A stretch of DNA of 64,000 nucleotides from Antarctobacter albus. Its GTDB lineage: Bacteria; Pseudomonadota; Alphaproteobacteria; Rhodobacterales; Rhodobacteraceae. The notes under the pieces are model-generated. The model was not told the DNA's origin. It was given only the letters and a program-made list of their open reading frames with translations, and did no database searches. Shown here piece after piece: positions 35,564 through 44,273 of the stretch. The stretch covers positions 248,001 to 312,000 of the forward strand of contig NZ_FMZI01000001.1 of the NCBI RefSeq assembly GCF_900101505.1, read 5' to 3'. Each line of letters starts with the position of its first letter. Position 1 is the stretch's first letter. The position numbers and the translations under genes are program-made.

Positions 35564-36342
35564 TGCGCCCTTCGGACATCGCCTTTCGCCTCTACCTCGT
35601 GGCGCTCTTCACCTTCGTCTTTCTTCCGATCCTGACCAGCATGGTCTTTTCGCTGAACTCTGACCGGTTCCCGACCGTCCCGCTGGGGGAGTTCACGACC
35701 CATTGGTACAAGACCGCCTTTTCCCGCCCCGAGGTCTGGACCGCCTTCGGCAACTCGCTGATCGTGGCCGTCTGCGCGGCGGCCCTGTCGACCGCGTTGG
35801 GCTTTGTCACCGCCTATACCGATTTCCGCTACGGCTTTCGCTTCAAACCCGCCTACCTGGCTCTGGCGCTGCTGCCGCCGACCATCCCGCTGGTGATCAT
35901 GGGGCTGGCAATGCTGGCCTGGCTGGGACGGCTGGGGATTTCCGGGACGCTGTCCGGCATCGTCGTCGCCCATACGGTCATGGGCGCGCCCTTTGCGATG
36001 GCGATCTGCCGGCTCAGGCTCAGCCAGATGGACCCCGCGCTGGAGGCCGCCGCCTGGAACCTCGGTGCCTCGCAGTGGCGGGCCATGCGGGCCGTGGTGA
36101 TCCCCTTCTGCCTGCCGGCCCTGATCTCGGCCTATTGCCTCACGGCCGCCGTCAGCTTCGACGAGTTCATCGTCGCCTGGTTCGTCTCGGGCCTGAACAA
36201 GACGGTTCCGGTGATGATCCTCGAAATCCTGCAGGGCAACGTCGATCCCCAGATCAACGCCATCGGCACGGTCGTCTTCCTGACCTCGATGGCGCTGGTG
36301 ATCGTGGCCCAGCTCCTGATCCTGCGAAAGACCAATGCATGA
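35563..36342 (+). CDS. ABC permease, PotC-like
   Basis: 259 residues. The second of two adjacent ATGs (35560, 35563) is chosen since GGAGG ends five bases before it. The EAA loop is LEAAAWNLGASQWRAMRAVV. The start overlaps the stop of the upstream permease. Confidence 0.9.
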   Translation: MRPSDIAFRLYLVALFTFVFLPILTSMVFSLNSDRFPTVPLGEFTTHWYKTAFSRPEVWTAFGNSLIVAVCAAALSTALGFVTAYTDFRYGFRFKPAYLALALLPPTIPLVIMGLAMLAWLGRLGISGTLSGIVVAHTVMGAPFAMAICRLRLSQMDPALEAAAWNLGASQWRAMRAVVIPFCLPALISAYCLTAAVSFDEFIVAWFVSGLNKTVPVMILEILQGNVDPQINAIGTVVFLTSMALVIVAQLLILRKTNA

Positions 36343-37340
36343 CTGACACGGATCCGCTTGTCCGATTTTCGGGCGTCCGCAAGACCTATGGCACCTTCGA
36401 GGCCGTCAAGCACCTCGACCTCGACATCGGGCGCGGCGAATTCGTCGCCATCATGGGGCCGTCGGGCTGCGGCAAGACGACGACGCTGCGGATGCTTGCC
36501 GGGCTGGAAGAACCGACAGCGGGCGAGATCACCATAGACGGCAAGCGCATGAACGAGGTCTCTGCCCATGACCGCGACACGCCGCTGGTCTGGCAGTCGC
36601 TGGCGCTGTTTCCCTTCCTGAACGTCAAGGAAAACGTCGAATTCGGGCTGAAGATGCGCGGCGTGTCGAAACCCGACCGGCACGGCCGTGCCATGCTCTG
36701 GCTTGAACGTCTCGGGCTCAAGGGGTTCGAGACGCGCCGCATCGACCAGCTCTCGGGTGGCCAGCGCCAGCGCGTGGCGCTGGCTCGCAGTCTTGTGACG
36801 GAACCCCGGATGCTGCTCCTGGACGAACCGCTTTCTGCGCTGGACGCACACCTGGTGATCCGCATGCAGGGTGTTCTGACCCGGCTGCAAAAGGAACTGG
36901 GCATCACCTTCGTCTACGTCACCCATTCCCAGTCCGAGGCATTCGCGATGGCGGATCGCGTGGTCATCATGGGTCACGGTGAGATTGCGCAGATCGGCAA
37001 GCCGCAGGAAATCTTCCGCGCCCCGAAAAACCGTTTTGTCGCGGAATTCGTGGGACGAAACAACATCCTGCCGGGCAAGACCCCGGGGCAGGAGATCGTT
37101 GTCGCCGCCGACCGTATGCAGGTCAGCGCAAGCGATCCGGGCGAGGGCGCCCTGCCTGCGGAATTCCTGTCGGAAGAGTTCGCAGGCACCGGGATCATCT
37201 GCTATTTCGAAGGTCCGGAGGGCGTGGAACTCAAGGCGCAGGTCACCGAGGACCAGCTTGAAAACCTCGCCCCCGAACCGGGCCAGCGGTTCTGGCTGAC
37301 CTGGGCGCCCGGCGCGGCGCATGTGATGGCCGGAACGTGA
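36339..37340 (+). CDS. ABC ATPase, PotA-like
   Basis: 333 residues. Walker A GPSGCGKTTTLRM, signature LSGGQRQRVALARSL, Walker B MLLLDEPLSALDAH and switch VTHSQSEAFA are intact. The C-terminal TOBE-like region is typical of the polyamine/iron branch. The Q-loop reads LVWQSLALFP. The ATG overlaps the permease stop. Confidence 0.93.
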   Translation: MTDTDPLVRFSGVRKTYGTFEAVKHLDLDIGRGEFVAIMGPSGCGKTTTLRMLAGLEEPTAGEITIDGKRMNEVSAHDRDTPLVWQSLALFPFLNVKENVEFGLKMRGVSKPDRHGRAMLWLERLGLKGFETRRIDQLSGGQRQRVALARSLVTEPRMLLLDEPLSALDAHLVIRMQGVLTRLQKELGITFVYVTHSQSEAFAMADRVVIMGHGEIAQIGKPQEIFRAPKNRFVAEFVGRNNILPGKTPGQEIVVAADRMQVSASDPGEGALPAEFLSEEFAGTGIICYFEGPEGVELKAQVTEDQLENLAPEPGQRFWLTWAPGAAHVMAGT

Positions 37341-37356
37341 ACAAGGGGCAGGGCGC

Positions 37357-38598
37357 ATGAGTATCGACATCCTGGTGAAAGGCGGACTGCTGGCCGACGG
37401 CACCCAGGCCGATATTGCCATTTCGGACGGCATCATCACGGCCGTGGAACCGGGCATCACCGTCGAGGCGGGCGAGGTGATCGACGCCAGAGGCAAGCTG
37501 GTGACACAGCCATTCATCGACCCGCATTTCCACATGGACGCGACGCTCAGCTATGGCCGCCCGCGTGTGAATGCCTCGGGCACCCTGCTCGAGGGCATCT
37601 CGCTCTGGGGTGAGCTGAAACAGGAGCAAACGCGGGAGGAGATCGTCGCCCGCGCGCTGGAGTATTGCCGGCAGGCGGTTGGCAAGGGCGTGCTGGCGAT
37701 CCGCAGCCATGTCGACGTGACCGACCCGAACTTCCGCACGGTCGAGGCGCTGCTGGAGGTGCGAGAGGCGGTGCGCGGCGTGCTGGACCTGCAACTGGTC
37801 GCCTTCCCGCAGGACGGCTGGTACCGCGCCCCCGGCGCTGAACGACAGGTGGTCCGCGCGCTGGATGCCGGTGTCGACGTGGTCGGTGGCATCCCGCATT
37901 TCGAGCGCACGATGGCGGATGGCGCGGCCGCTGTCCGGGCGGCCTGCGAACTGGCCGCCGAGCGGGGCCTGCGCGTCGACCTGCATTGCGACGAAAGCGA
38001 CGACCCCCTCAGCCGCCATATCGAGACGCTGGCCGCCGAGACGATCCGCTGCGGGTTGCAGGGCCGCGTGGCTGGGTCGCACCTGACCTCGATGCATTCG
38101 ATGGACAATTATTACGTCGCGAAACTCCTGCCGCTGATCGCCGAGGCAGGGGTGGCCGCGATCCCCAACCCGCTCATCAACATCACCCTCCAGGGGCGGA
38201 TGGACACATATCCGAAACGGCGCGGCCAGACCCGCGTGCCGGAACTGCGCGCCGCCGGCGTCACGGTGGCCTTCGGACAGGACTGCGTGCGCGATCCTTG
38301 GTATCCGCTGGGCTCGGGCGACATGCTCGAGGTGGCGCACATGGGGCTGCACGTGGCCTTGATGACCGCACCGGACCAGATGCGCGCCGCTTTCCAGATG
38401 GTCACGGAAACCCCGGCACAGGTCCTGGGCCTAGACTTCGGCCTTGCCCCCGGCAAGCGCGGCAGTCTCGTGGTCCTGGACGCGCCCGACCCGATCGAGG
38501 CGCTGCGCCTGCGGCCCGCGCGCCTTGCCGTCATCTCGGATGGCCGCGTCGTGGCCCGGACGGAACCGGCCCGCACGGCGCTTTCGGCAGGGTTCTAG
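37357..38598 (+). CDS. Cytosine-deaminase-like amidohydrolase
   Basis: 413 residues. Metal ligands H57-x-H59 in FIDPHFHMDATL, HCDES, GSHLTSMHS and FGQDCVRDPW match the CodA-type subgroup of the amidohydrolases. Members include cytosine, isocytosine and creatinine deaminases and other N-heterocycle enzymes; the specificity cannot be fixed. The gene closes the ABC operon, so its substrate is probably what the transporter brings in. RBS AAGGGGC. Confidence 0.85.
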   Translation: MSIDILVKGGLLADGTQADIAISDGIITAVEPGITVEAGEVIDARGKLVTQPFIDPHFHMDATLSYGRPRVNASGTLLEGISLWGELKQEQTREEIVARALEYCRQAVGKGVLAIRSHVDVTDPNFRTVEALLEVREAVRGVLDLQLVAFPQDGWYRAPGAERQVVRALDAGVDVVGGIPHFERTMADGAAAVRAACELAAERGLRVDLHCDESDDPLSRHIETLAAETIRCGLQGRVAGSHLTSMHSMDNYYVAKLLPLIAEAGVAAIPNPLINITLQGRMDTYPKRRGQTRVPELRAAGVTVAFGQDCVRDPWYPLGSGDMLEVAHMGLHVALMTAPDQMRAAFQMVTETPAQVLGLDFGLAPGKRGSLVVLDAPDPIEALRLRPARLAVISDGRVVARTEPARTALSAGF

Positions 38599-38685
38599 CC
38601 CCCTTTCGTCGCCGGGGGAACCGGCCAGGGGTATCCCTGCGCAGGCATCTGCAAGCCTGGCACATGCCTCTGTTTCTTTGGGCCA

Positions 38686-38750
38686 AAAATACCTCTGGGG
38701 GGTCCGGGGGGCAAAGCCCCCCGCCGGTCGTCGCGCGTCAGCGCGGCGAA
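38686..38750. repeat. Dispersed intergenic GC-rich repeat, copy 2
   Basis: Partner of 10432-10495, in the 170-base gap between the convergent amidohydrolase and GMC genes. The G6-C/G-C6 arms of both are complementary, and a second stem CGCGC-GTCA-GCGCG follows here. It may end transcription from either side. Confidence 0.65.
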
Positions 38751-38768
38751 ACGCCTTCCGAAAGCGGT

Positions 38769-40388
38769 TCAGGCCGTCACCTGTTCCCGCGCCTCGGTAC
38801 GGATCATGTCGGCGGCCTTTTCGGCAATCATGATGGTGGGCGAATTGGTGTTGCCCGAGGTGATACGCGGCATGACAGAGGCATCGACCACCCGTAGCCC
38901 GCCGATACCGTTGACCTTCAGATCCGGCCCCACCACCGCGGCGGGATCGGTGCCCATGCGCGCCGTGCCCACGGGATGAAAGATCGTCGAGGCGATCTGC
39001 CCGGCGCCCTCGGCCAGGTCCGCATCGCTCTGGTAACTTGGCCCTGGCTTGAATTCCTCGGGGCGGTATCGTGCCAGCGCCGGCTGGTCCATGATCCGCC
39101 GCGTCAGCCGGATGGCCCGGGCGGCCACGATCCGGTCACCCTCGGTCGAGAGGTAATTCGGCTGGATCTCCGGATGCGCCATCGGATCGGGAGAGGTGAT
39201 GCGCACATGCCCCCGGCTTTCGGGGCGCAGGTGGCAGACGCTGGCGGTGATCGCGTCGAATTCGTGCGGCGGCTGGCCAAAGGCCTCCAGCGTCACGGGC
39301 TGGACGTGGTATTCCAGGTCCGGGGTCGCCACTTCCTGTGACGAATAGGCGAAGGCTCCAAGCTGGCTGGGGGCCATCGACATCGGCCCGGAGCGTGTCG
39401 CAAGGTATTCCAGCCCGATTTTCGCCTGGCCCCAAAGCGACGAGGCCATGCTGTTCAAGGTCTTCGCCCCCGAGACCTTGTAGGCACAGCGGATCTGCAA
39501 GTGGTCCTGCAGGTTGGCGCCGACACCGGGCTGATCCAGGACGGTGTCGATCCCCTGGTCCTGCAACAGGGCGCCGGACCCGATCCCCGAGAGTTGCAGG
39601 ATCTGTACCGACCCGATCGACCCCGCGGACAGGATCACCTCGCGTCGTGCATGGACCTGCATAGGGGCATTTTCGCGCCGGAACCGCAGCCCGGTCGCCT
39701 GCCGTCCGTCGAAGAGCAGCCGCTCTGCCTGGGCATGGGTCATGACATCCAGGTTGGCCCGCTGGCGGGCCGGTTTCAGGAACCCCTTGGCCGTGCTCCA
39801 CCGCCAGCCCTTGCGCTGGTTGACCTTGAAATAACCGACCCCGAAATTGTCGCCCCGGTTGAAATCGTCGGTCTCCGGCAAGCCCGCCTCGACCGCCGCC
39901 GCCTTCCAGGCGTCGAGGATCTCCCAGCGCAGGCGCGCCTCTTCGACCCGCCATTCGCCGCCCGCGCCGTGCATCTCGTCGGCGCCGCCATAGTAGTCCT
40001 CGGATTTCAGGAAATAGGGCAGCACGTCGTCCCAACCCCAGCCGGTCAGCCCCATCTGCCGCCAGCCGTCGTAATCCGCCGCCTGTCCGCGCAGGTAGAG
40101 CATCCCGTTGATCGAAGAGCAGCCACCCAGCACCTTGCCGCGTGGATACAGCAGCTCGCGCCCGTTCAACCCCTCGCAGGCGGCGGTCTTGTACCCCCAG
40201 TCGGTGCGCGGATTGCCGATGCAGTACAGGTAGCCGACAGGGATGTGGATCCAGTGGTAATTGTCGCTGCCGCCCGCTTCCAGCAAAAGCACGCGGGTGT
40301 CCGGATCTTCGGAAAGGCGATTGGCCAGCACGCAGCCGGCGCTACCGGCGCCGACGATGACATAGTCATAGGTTCCAATATCCTGCAC
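38769..40388 (-). CDS. GMC oxidoreductase, choline-dehydrogenase-like
   Basis: 539 residues from a GTG start at 40388 placed after GGGAGG; the ATG 31 codons earlier would run into the divergent regulator's promoter and has no site. The dinucleotide-binding motif is YDYVIVGAGSAGCVLANRLS. The active-site His is in IFHPVGTARMG, and GNTNSPTIMIAEKAA ends the family fold. GMC members oxidise primary alcohols such as choline, or related alcohols, using FAD. Choline is the default but unproven. Confidence 0.88.
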   Translation of the reverse strand: MQDIGTYDYVIVGAGSAGCVLANRLSEDPDTRVLLLEAGGSDNYHWIHIPVGYLYCIGNPRTDWGYKTAACEGLNGRELLYPRGKVLGGCSSINGMLYLRGQAADYDGWRQMGLTGWGWDDVLPYFLKSEDYYGGADEMHGAGGEWRVEEARLRWEILDAWKAAAVEAGLPETDDFNRGDNFGVGYFKVNQRKGWRWSTAKGFLKPARQRANLDVMTHAQAERLLFDGRQATGLRFRRENAPMQVHARREVILSAGSIGSVQILQLSGIGSGALLQDQGIDTVLDQPGVGANLQDHLQIRCAYKVSGAKTLNSMASSLWGQAKIGLEYLATRSGPMSMAPSQLGAFAYSSQEVATPDLEYHVQPVTLEAFGQPPHEFDAITASVCHLRPESRGHVRITSPDPMAHPEIQPNYLSTEGDRIVAARAIRLTRRIMDQPALARYRPEEFKPGPSYQSDADLAEGAGQIASTIFHPVGTARMGTDPAAVVGPDLKVNGIGGLRVVDASVMPRITSGNTNSPTIMIAEKAADMIRTEAREQVTA

Positions 40389-40445
40389 GGCGGCCTCCCT
40401 CTGGTCCGGGTGCAGTATGGGTTGCCGTGGTCCGGCGGCGCAATC

Positions 40446-40479
40446 TGCAAAAACGAACGAGGGATGCCTGTTTTCGTTC
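40446..40479. promoter_or_regulatory. Candidate LysR operator with shared TGCAAAAAYGA box
   Basis: TGCAAAAACGA (40446-40456) is followed by GAACGA (40455-40460), inverted as TCGTTC (40474-40479). The first box matches the mmsA promoter region at 7114-7124 in ten of eleven bases, and both are beside paralogous LysR genes. Confidence 0.5.
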
Positions 40480-40517
40480 ATTCTGCGACAGGCTATGCTG
40501 TGGGGAAAGGAGCTGGC

Positions 40518-41429
40518 ATGAGCCTATCCCTCGACTGGTCGGATGTTCGCTATTTCCTGGAAACCGCCCGGGCTGGGCGGTTCAGTGGTGCTGCCCGTCG
40601 GCTGGGCGTCAGCCATACCACCGTTGCCCGCCGTGTCGCACGGCTGGAAGAGGCCCTGCACAATCGCCTGCTGGAACCGGGTGCGGGCGGGTTGATACCG
40701 ACAGAGGCGGGCGCCGCCCTTATCCCGCTGGCCGAGCGGATGGAGACGCAGGCGGCGCAGATCCTCGACCGCCTGCAACGCCCCGGCGCACTGACCGGGC
40801 GGGTGCGGATCGGGGCGCCGGACGGGTTCGGCAACGCGGTCCTGTCACGGATGCTGCCCGGACTCTTGCGGCAGGAACCCGAACTGGAAATCGAGCTGGT
40901 GCCGGTGCCTGCCGCGCACAAGCTGTGGAACCGCGAGGTCGACATCGCCATCAGCCTTGACCGCCCGCAAACCGGGCGGCTCGTCATGCAGAAACTGACC
41001 GACTACGAACTGCGCCTCTACGCCTCGCATGGCTTTCTCAAGGCGCATGGCAAACCGGAAGACCGCGAGGCCCTCGCCACCATGCCGCTGGTCGGGTACA
41101 TCGACGAGTTGCTGTATACCGAGGCACTGGATTTCAACCGCCTGGTGCATCCCGGCGCGCGGACGGTCTACAAGGCCGCCACCGTCCAGGCCCAGCTTGA
41201 AGCGGTGCAAAGCGGAGTCGGGTTGGGCGTGCTGCCCTGTTTCATGGCGCGCGAAACGGCGCTGGTGCCGGTGCTGCCGGACCAGATCCGATTTACCCGC
41301 GCCTATTGGCTGCTGCATGCCGAGGACGACCGCGAGATCGCGCGCATCCGCCGGGTGATCGATTTCCTGCGCGAAGAGACGCGGGCACGCGCGGCACTCT
41401 TTCGGTTCGACGCTCAGCCGGGCGGTTGA
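40518..41429 (+). CDS. LysR-family regulator, probably of the GMC gene
   Basis: 303 residues from the ATG at 40518 with AAAGGAG upstream. The HTH reads SDVRYFLETARAGRFSGAAR, then RLGVSHTTVARRVARLEEAL. RVRIGAPDGFGNAV and the REVDIAISLDRPQTGRLVMQ block closely follow those of the regulator at 7178-8089. It is divergent from the oxidoreductase and probably controls it. Confidence 0.9.
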   Translation: MSLSLDWSDVRYFLETARAGRFSGAARRLGVSHTTVARRVARLEEALHNRLLEPGAGGLIPTEAGAALIPLAERMETQAAQILDRLQRPGALTGRVRIGAPDGFGNAVLSRMLPGLLRQEPELEIELVPVPAAHKLWNREVDIAISLDRPQTGRLVMQKLTDYELRLYASHGFLKAHGKPEDREALATMPLVGYIDELLYTEALDFNRLVHPGARTVYKAATVQAQLEAVQSGVGLGVLPCFMARETALVPVLPDQIRFTRAYWLLHAEDDREIARIRRVIDFLREETRARAALFRFDAQPGG

Positions 41430-41869
41430 TGCCAGGTCACGGTGACCGGTTGCGCCACCAGCCCGTTCAGCCAGTCGGTCATCTCGTCGATGACCATTGC
41501 CTGCAGTGCCATGCGGTCCGGCCGGTCGACGATCCAGACATAGCCAAGCACCGCCCCCCTCCGTCCCATCTCGGGATAGAAATAGGCACAACCGATATGG
41601 ACGCCGTTCTTGTCGCGCAGGGACCAGGCAAAGGACCGGCCTTCAAGGAACTCGCGATCGTGCCAGCCCATGTCCCAAAGGTTTTCCTCGAGCGTCAGCC
41701 CGTCGGGCCAGTCGCCGAAGAGTCCCTTGAGGACATGCGCCGATCCGGTAACGGCTGCGAAATCCTCTTCGACCACGGCGGGCGAGAGCGGCGTCAGGTC
41801 AAAATCCCGCATGATGGCGCCGCGGGGCAGGGGGTTGGGATCGAAATCGGGATGGGCACGCGGGTTCAT
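41414..41869 (-). CDS. GNAT-like acetyltransferase
   Basis: 151 residues. RDFDLTPLSPAVVEEDFAAV and the AYFYPEMGRRGAVLGYVWIV region look like a truncated GNAT-fold core, but the acetyl-CoA pyrophosphate loop is not obvious. Its ATG overlaps the stop of the oxygenase gene by four bases (41866-41869), so it is coupled to it. It overlaps the convergent LysR gene by 16 bases. Confidence 0.55.
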   Translation of the reverse strand: MNPRAHPDFDPNPLPRGAIMRDFDLTPLSPAVVEEDFAAVTGSAHVLKGLFGDWPDGLTLEENLWDMGWHDREFLEGRSFAWSLRDKNGVHIGCAYFYPEMGRRGAVLGYVWIVDRPDRMALQAMVIDEMTDWLNGLVAQPVTVTWHQPPG

Positions 41870-42945
41870 GTGCCGGGCTCTTTCGCCTCGCGCTTGAAGG
41901 GGTTCTCGTCCGGGACATCGAACTCCAGCACCATCTCGCCCTTTTCGCGCGCGTCCGCCATGTAGCGGAAGGCGTTCACGGACATGCGCATCAGGTGATC
42001 CCCGGCCTTCATCGGCGGGTATTTTTCCATGATCTCAGGCGTGCGGAACTTCTCCAGCGGTTCGACAACCGCATGGTAGTCCAGGCCAAAGAACAGCGGG
42101 AAAGAGTACCTTTCCTCGCCCAGATTGGCGACGCGGTGCTGCGTGGACTTGAACTGCCCGCCCGACCATGTCTCGAAGATGTCGCCGATGTTGACCACGA
42201 AACAGCCCGGGATCGGCGGTGCCTCGATCCAGACATCCTCGGCGTTCATCACCTGAAGGCCCGGCGCGCCGGTCATCAGGATGGTGAAACATTCAAAGTC
42301 CGAATGGGCGGCGATGCCGACCATTTCCCTGGTCGCGGGCATCTCATTGGGGATGTAGCGCAGGAGCCGCAGCTGCGAGGTCGGATAGGTGATGTGCCGG
42401 GTCAGTTCCTCTGTTTCGACCCCGAGTTCCAGCGCCAGAGCGTCCAGCAGGCGCAGGCCAAGCGCGAAGGCCTGGTCGTAATAGGTTGACATCGTGTCTT
42501 TCCAGCCGGGAATATCCGGCCAGACGTTGGGGCCCGTCATGCGCCAGCCGGCGAGGTAGTCCGGGTGATCCTCGGGCGCCTCGTAGGACATGTCCCAGGC
42601 TTCGTTGAAATTGATCGACTTGGGGAAATCGGCGCCGTTCTCCTCGAACGGGACGTAGCCGCGGTGATGGGTGGTGAAACCGGACCAATAGCGCATCTTG
42701 AAATTGCGCGGCTTGTCGTGGAATTCCTTCGACGCCGCAAAGACAGCGTCGATCAACTCCTGCGAGATCCCGTGCCCGGTGATGTAGAAGAACCCCGAGG
42801 TCCGCGCCGCATGACCAAGATCGGCGGCGACCTTGGCCTTGTCGGCGACGTCCCCCGTAAACAGCCCCGAGAGATCGACGACCGGCAGGGTCGCATCCTC
42901 AACCGTCAGGGCCTTTTGGTCGTCCGAAATCGTGCTGCGCGCCAT
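41866..42945 (-). CDS. 2-oxoglutarate/Fe(II) oxygenase, isopenicillin-N-synthase family
   Basis: 359 residues. Iron ligands H214-x-D216 (AAHSDFECFT) and H270 (STQHRVAN), and the 2OG clamp R279-x-S281, are present, as is the N-terminal LPVVDLSGLF. The start follows GGGAGAG. The family contains ethylene-forming, ACC-oxidase-like and guanidine-releasing enzymes as well as antibiotic synthases. The substrate is unknown; GNAT is coupled downstream and the ABC operon at 43194 starts divergently. Confidence 0.85.
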   Translation of the reverse strand: MARSTISDDQKALTVEDATLPVVDLSGLFTGDVADKAKVAADLGHAARTSGFFYITGHGISQELIDAVFAASKEFHDKPRNFKMRYWSGFTTHHRGYVPFEENGADFPKSINFNEAWDMSYEAPEDHPDYLAGWRMTGPNVWPDIPGWKDTMSTYYDQAFALGLRLLDALALELGVETEELTRHITYPTSQLRLLRYIPNEMPATREMVGIAAHSDFECFTILMTGAPGLQVMNAEDVWIEAPPIPGCFVVNIGDIFETWSGGQFKSTQHRVANLGEERYSFPLFFGLDYHAVVEPLEKFRTPEIMEKYPPMKAGDHLMRMSVNAFRYMADAREKGEMVLEFDVPDENPFKREAKEPGT

Positions 42946-43098
42946 GCGTTCTCTCCCGAGTCGTTTGCCTGTTCCCAGGCTGGCCCGAAAGGGCGGATCG
43001 GGTCTCTGCGGCGATTAAGAATGCCGCCGGGTCGGTGCCGTTTGCCTGCGATTTGATCAATTGCCGGGGCGACTGGTCTCTTTGCGGTCGCTTTCTTT

Positions 43099-43113
43099 GA
43101 CCGGTCACCGGTC
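43099..43113. promoter_or_regulatory. Perfect palindrome GACCGGT-C-ACCGGTC
   Basis: Seven-base arms around one base, in the divergent promoter region between the oxygenase and an ABC operon. No regulator gene is adjacent; a candidate operator only. Confidence 0.4.
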
Positions 43114-43193
43114 TGCGCGCGCTCATGGGGGCATGACGAGGCTGCCAGCGTCCACGCGGCGAAAGGCGCGGCCGGGGAATGAGGAAGCTCACC

Positions 43194-44267
43194 ATGACCA
43201 AGCTCAACAGACGTACTCTGCTCAAGACCGGGGCCGCAGGGCTCGCCGCATCGAGCGTGCTGGGCACGCCGCTGATCGCGCAGACGCGCAGCCTGAAGAT
43301 TGGCAGCTATGGCGGCTATTTCGAGGACAGCTTCAAGGAATTCGTCTATCCCGCCTTCACCGATGCCACCGGCATCGCGGTGGAAAGCGTGACCCAGCCC
43401 AACTCGACCGACTGGCTGGTGACCATGCAGCAGGCGACCGCCGCCGGCAGCGTGCCCGCCGACTTGTCTCTCTACGCGCGCGACACGCTGATCAAGGCCA
43501 GCCGCATCGGCGGGCTTCTGAAACCGCTGAACCTGGCCGCCATGCCGGCGGCGGGCAACCTGGATCCCTATTTCGTCTTCGAGGCCCCCGAGGGTGCGCT
43601 GGGGGTCGGGGCCATGTCCTGGTTCACGGCGATGGTCATCAACCCGGGCGAGGTCGATGTCCCTGCAAGCTGGGCGGACTTCTGGGACAGCTCGATTTAC
43701 GAGGCCTCGCTGGGCCTGTCGCGCAACTACAATTCGCAGTTCCTCGACATCGTCGCGGCGACCTTCTTTGACGGCGAAGAGACCTTCAAGAACGACGAGG
43801 GCATCCTTGCGCTGATCGAGAAGGCGGCAGAGATCAAGCCGAACGTCGCGCTGTGGTGGTCGGCCGAAAGCCAGATGGAACAGTCGATGAAGAACGGCGA
43901 CGTGATCGGCGGTCAATATTACCTGGACGTGGCCAACCTGATGGCCGCCGACGGTTTCCCGATCAAGCCGGTCTTTCCCAAGGAAGGCAACCCGCAGGAC
44001 TACGGATCCTGGTGCCTGTCGTCTCTGTCTGACAAGGCGGACGAGGCGGCGGAGTTCATCAACTTCTCGTCCGACCCGGCCACGCAGGCCCTGATGAGCC
44101 GCAAGATCGGCACCGCGCCCCTGCTGGACCAGTCCAAGACAGACCTGACGGATGAGGAATTCGCCTTTGTCTCTGGCACGCCGTCGATCCGGCCCGCTTA
44201 CGAGGCCTACCTGGACAAGGAGACCTTCATCAAGGAGAGCTGGGACAAGATGCTGGCCGGGGCGTAA
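43194..44267 (+). CDS. ABC transporter substrate-binding protein, PotD-like
   Basis: 357 residues from the ATG at 43194, which follows GAGGAAG at six bases; an ATG at 43179 has a weaker context. NRRTLLKTGAAGLAASSVLG is a Tat-type signal. The core (GSYGGYFEDSFKEFVYPAFT) is typical of polyamine/iron-type binding proteins. It leads an operon of ATPase, two permeases, an isochorismatase-like hydrolase and one unknown gene. Confidence 0.9.
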   Translation: MTKLNRRTLLKTGAAGLAASSVLGTPLIAQTRSLKIGSYGGYFEDSFKEFVYPAFTDATGIAVESVTQPNSTDWLVTMQQATAAGSVPADLSLYARDTLIKASRIGGLLKPLNLAAMPAAGNLDPYFVFEAPEGALGVGAMSWFTAMVINPGEVDVPASWADFWDSSIYEASLGLSRNYNSQFLDIVAATFFDGEETFKNDEGILALIEKAAEIKPNVALWWSAESQMEQSMKNGDVIGGQYYLDVANLMAADGFPIKPVFPKEGNPQDYGSWCLSSLSDKADEAAEFINFSSDPATQALMSRKIGTAPLLDQSKTDLTDEEFAFVSGTPSIRPAYEAYLDKETFIKESWDKMLAGA

Positions 44268-44273
44268 CCGTCC

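Noticed and set aside
40389-40481. N-terminal extension of the GMC gene to an upstream ATG
   Set aside because: The extra 31 residues contain no domain and would run through the divergent regulator's operator. GTG at 40388 has GGGAGG and yields the normal start of the family.
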